A DNA stretch of 42,601 nucleotides from Phycisphaerae bacterium (GTDB taxonomy: Bacteria > Planctomycetota > Phycisphaerae > Phycisphaerales > SM1A02), in the NCBI GenBank assembly GCA_002705085.1, contig PAHO01000006.1, positions 1-42,601 of the forward strand, read 5' to 3'. The position numbers were made by a program, and so were the translations under genes. Each line of letters starts with the position of its first letter. The stretch's first letter is position 1. The notes beneath the pieces are model-generated. The model searched no databases and had not been told where the DNA came from. It worked only from the letters and a program-made list of their open reading frames with translations. Of this stretch, positions 42,446 through 42,601 are shown one piece after another.

Positions 42446-42600
42446 TCAATCCATTCTTTTTCATTTAAGTTGAAAAAATCCTTAAATTCTTTACCAGGTA
42501 TTACTTTAGGGGCAGGAACAATAGCATGTTTTATACCTAGATATTTAATTTTATTGATGATATCATTTATTTTTTCAAAACTTTCAAAACTAACGTGTGC
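42446..42600 (-). pseudogene. AT-rich foreign fragment with partial TIM-barrel-like ORF
   Basis: The last 156 bases are about 26 percent GC, unlike everything before. On the minus strand they form an uninterrupted frame of about 50 codons reading AHVSFESFEKINDI, then KYLGIKHAIVPAPKV. This resembles the xylose-isomerase-like TIM-barrel sugar phosphate isomerases of AT-rich marine bacteria such as Pelagibacter (inference from motif and composition). It stops making sense where the rpsL antisense begins, so it is a fragment, likely a chimeric contig join. Confidence 0.55.
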
Positions 42601-42601
42601 A

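Overview
The window looks like about 42.4 kb of one chromosome (GC-rich throughout) followed by roughly 155 bases of very AT-rich, probably foreign sequence at the right edge. No 16S rRNA gene is present, so taxonomy is inference. The gene content fits a marine Planctomycetota lineage, most likely Phycisphaerae: a PSP1 protein next to Der, a secreted Trp/His/Cys-rich protein with a repeat-like C-terminus, a DUF481 outer-membrane protein, FlgF/G/A/H with L-ring (Gram-negative) parts, a PurS-PurL fusion beside a separate PurQ, and a leucine-degradation module. Most genes sit in tight operons in which neighbours overlap by 1 to 8 bases (ATGA, GTGA, TGATG junctions).

Layout. 1-5223 (minus): a zinc-less MDR oxidoreductase, clpS, der, a PSP1 protein and a signal peptidase I running off the left edge. 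5304-7583 (plus): a secreted protein with a 51-bp tandem repeat, then a secreted YceI protein, closed by a strong terminator that faces enolase. 7653-11160 (minus): xerD, an exported protein of unknown function, and eno. 11271-14428 (plus): a candidate sigma-54 promoter and flgF-flgG-flgA-flgH. 14429-18891 (minus): yggS, metF, three tiny membrane or secreted proteins and a glycogen-debranching enzyme. 19008-21563 (plus): ftsK, followed by a highly structured RNA-like tail holding a 22-codon ORF with an exceptionally complete Shine-Dalgarno sequence and a terminator. 21939-27778 (minus): a CPBP protease, trpS, then liuB/mccB, a methylglutaconyl-CoA-hydratase-like crotonase, HMG-CoA lyase and a biotin ligase. 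27771-30062 (plus): trpC, a second crotonase and a DUF481 protein. 30059-31405 (minus): a DEAD-box helicase. 31459-32648 (plus): small ORFs and an unrecognised protein. 32808-35059 (minus): thiC under a TPP riboswitch, then slyX. 35091-36586 (plus): a lipoprotein and an FtsJ/RlmE methyltransferase, with another structured tail and terminator. 36801-40473 (minus): purL and purQ. 40546-42445 (plus): rnhA, a PNGase F-like secreted protein and rpsL.

How the genes work together. The liu genes and biotin ligase form the lower half of leucine catabolism (3-methylcrotonyl-CoA to acetoacetate plus acetyl-CoA); the biotin-carrying alpha subunit that the ligase would modify is not here. The flg genes make the distal rod and L-ring and the P-ring chaperone, but flgI is absent. 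purL and purQ together form FGAM synthase. thiC makes the thiamine pyrimidine and is controlled by TPP. Best candidates for something undescribed are the structured RNA and mini-ORF after ftsK, the coupled trio of tiny envelope proteins after metF, the repeat/Trp/His/Cys protein, and the PNGase F-like protein that has lost its cysteines. No CRISPR array, tRNA, rRNA or insertion sequence was recognised.
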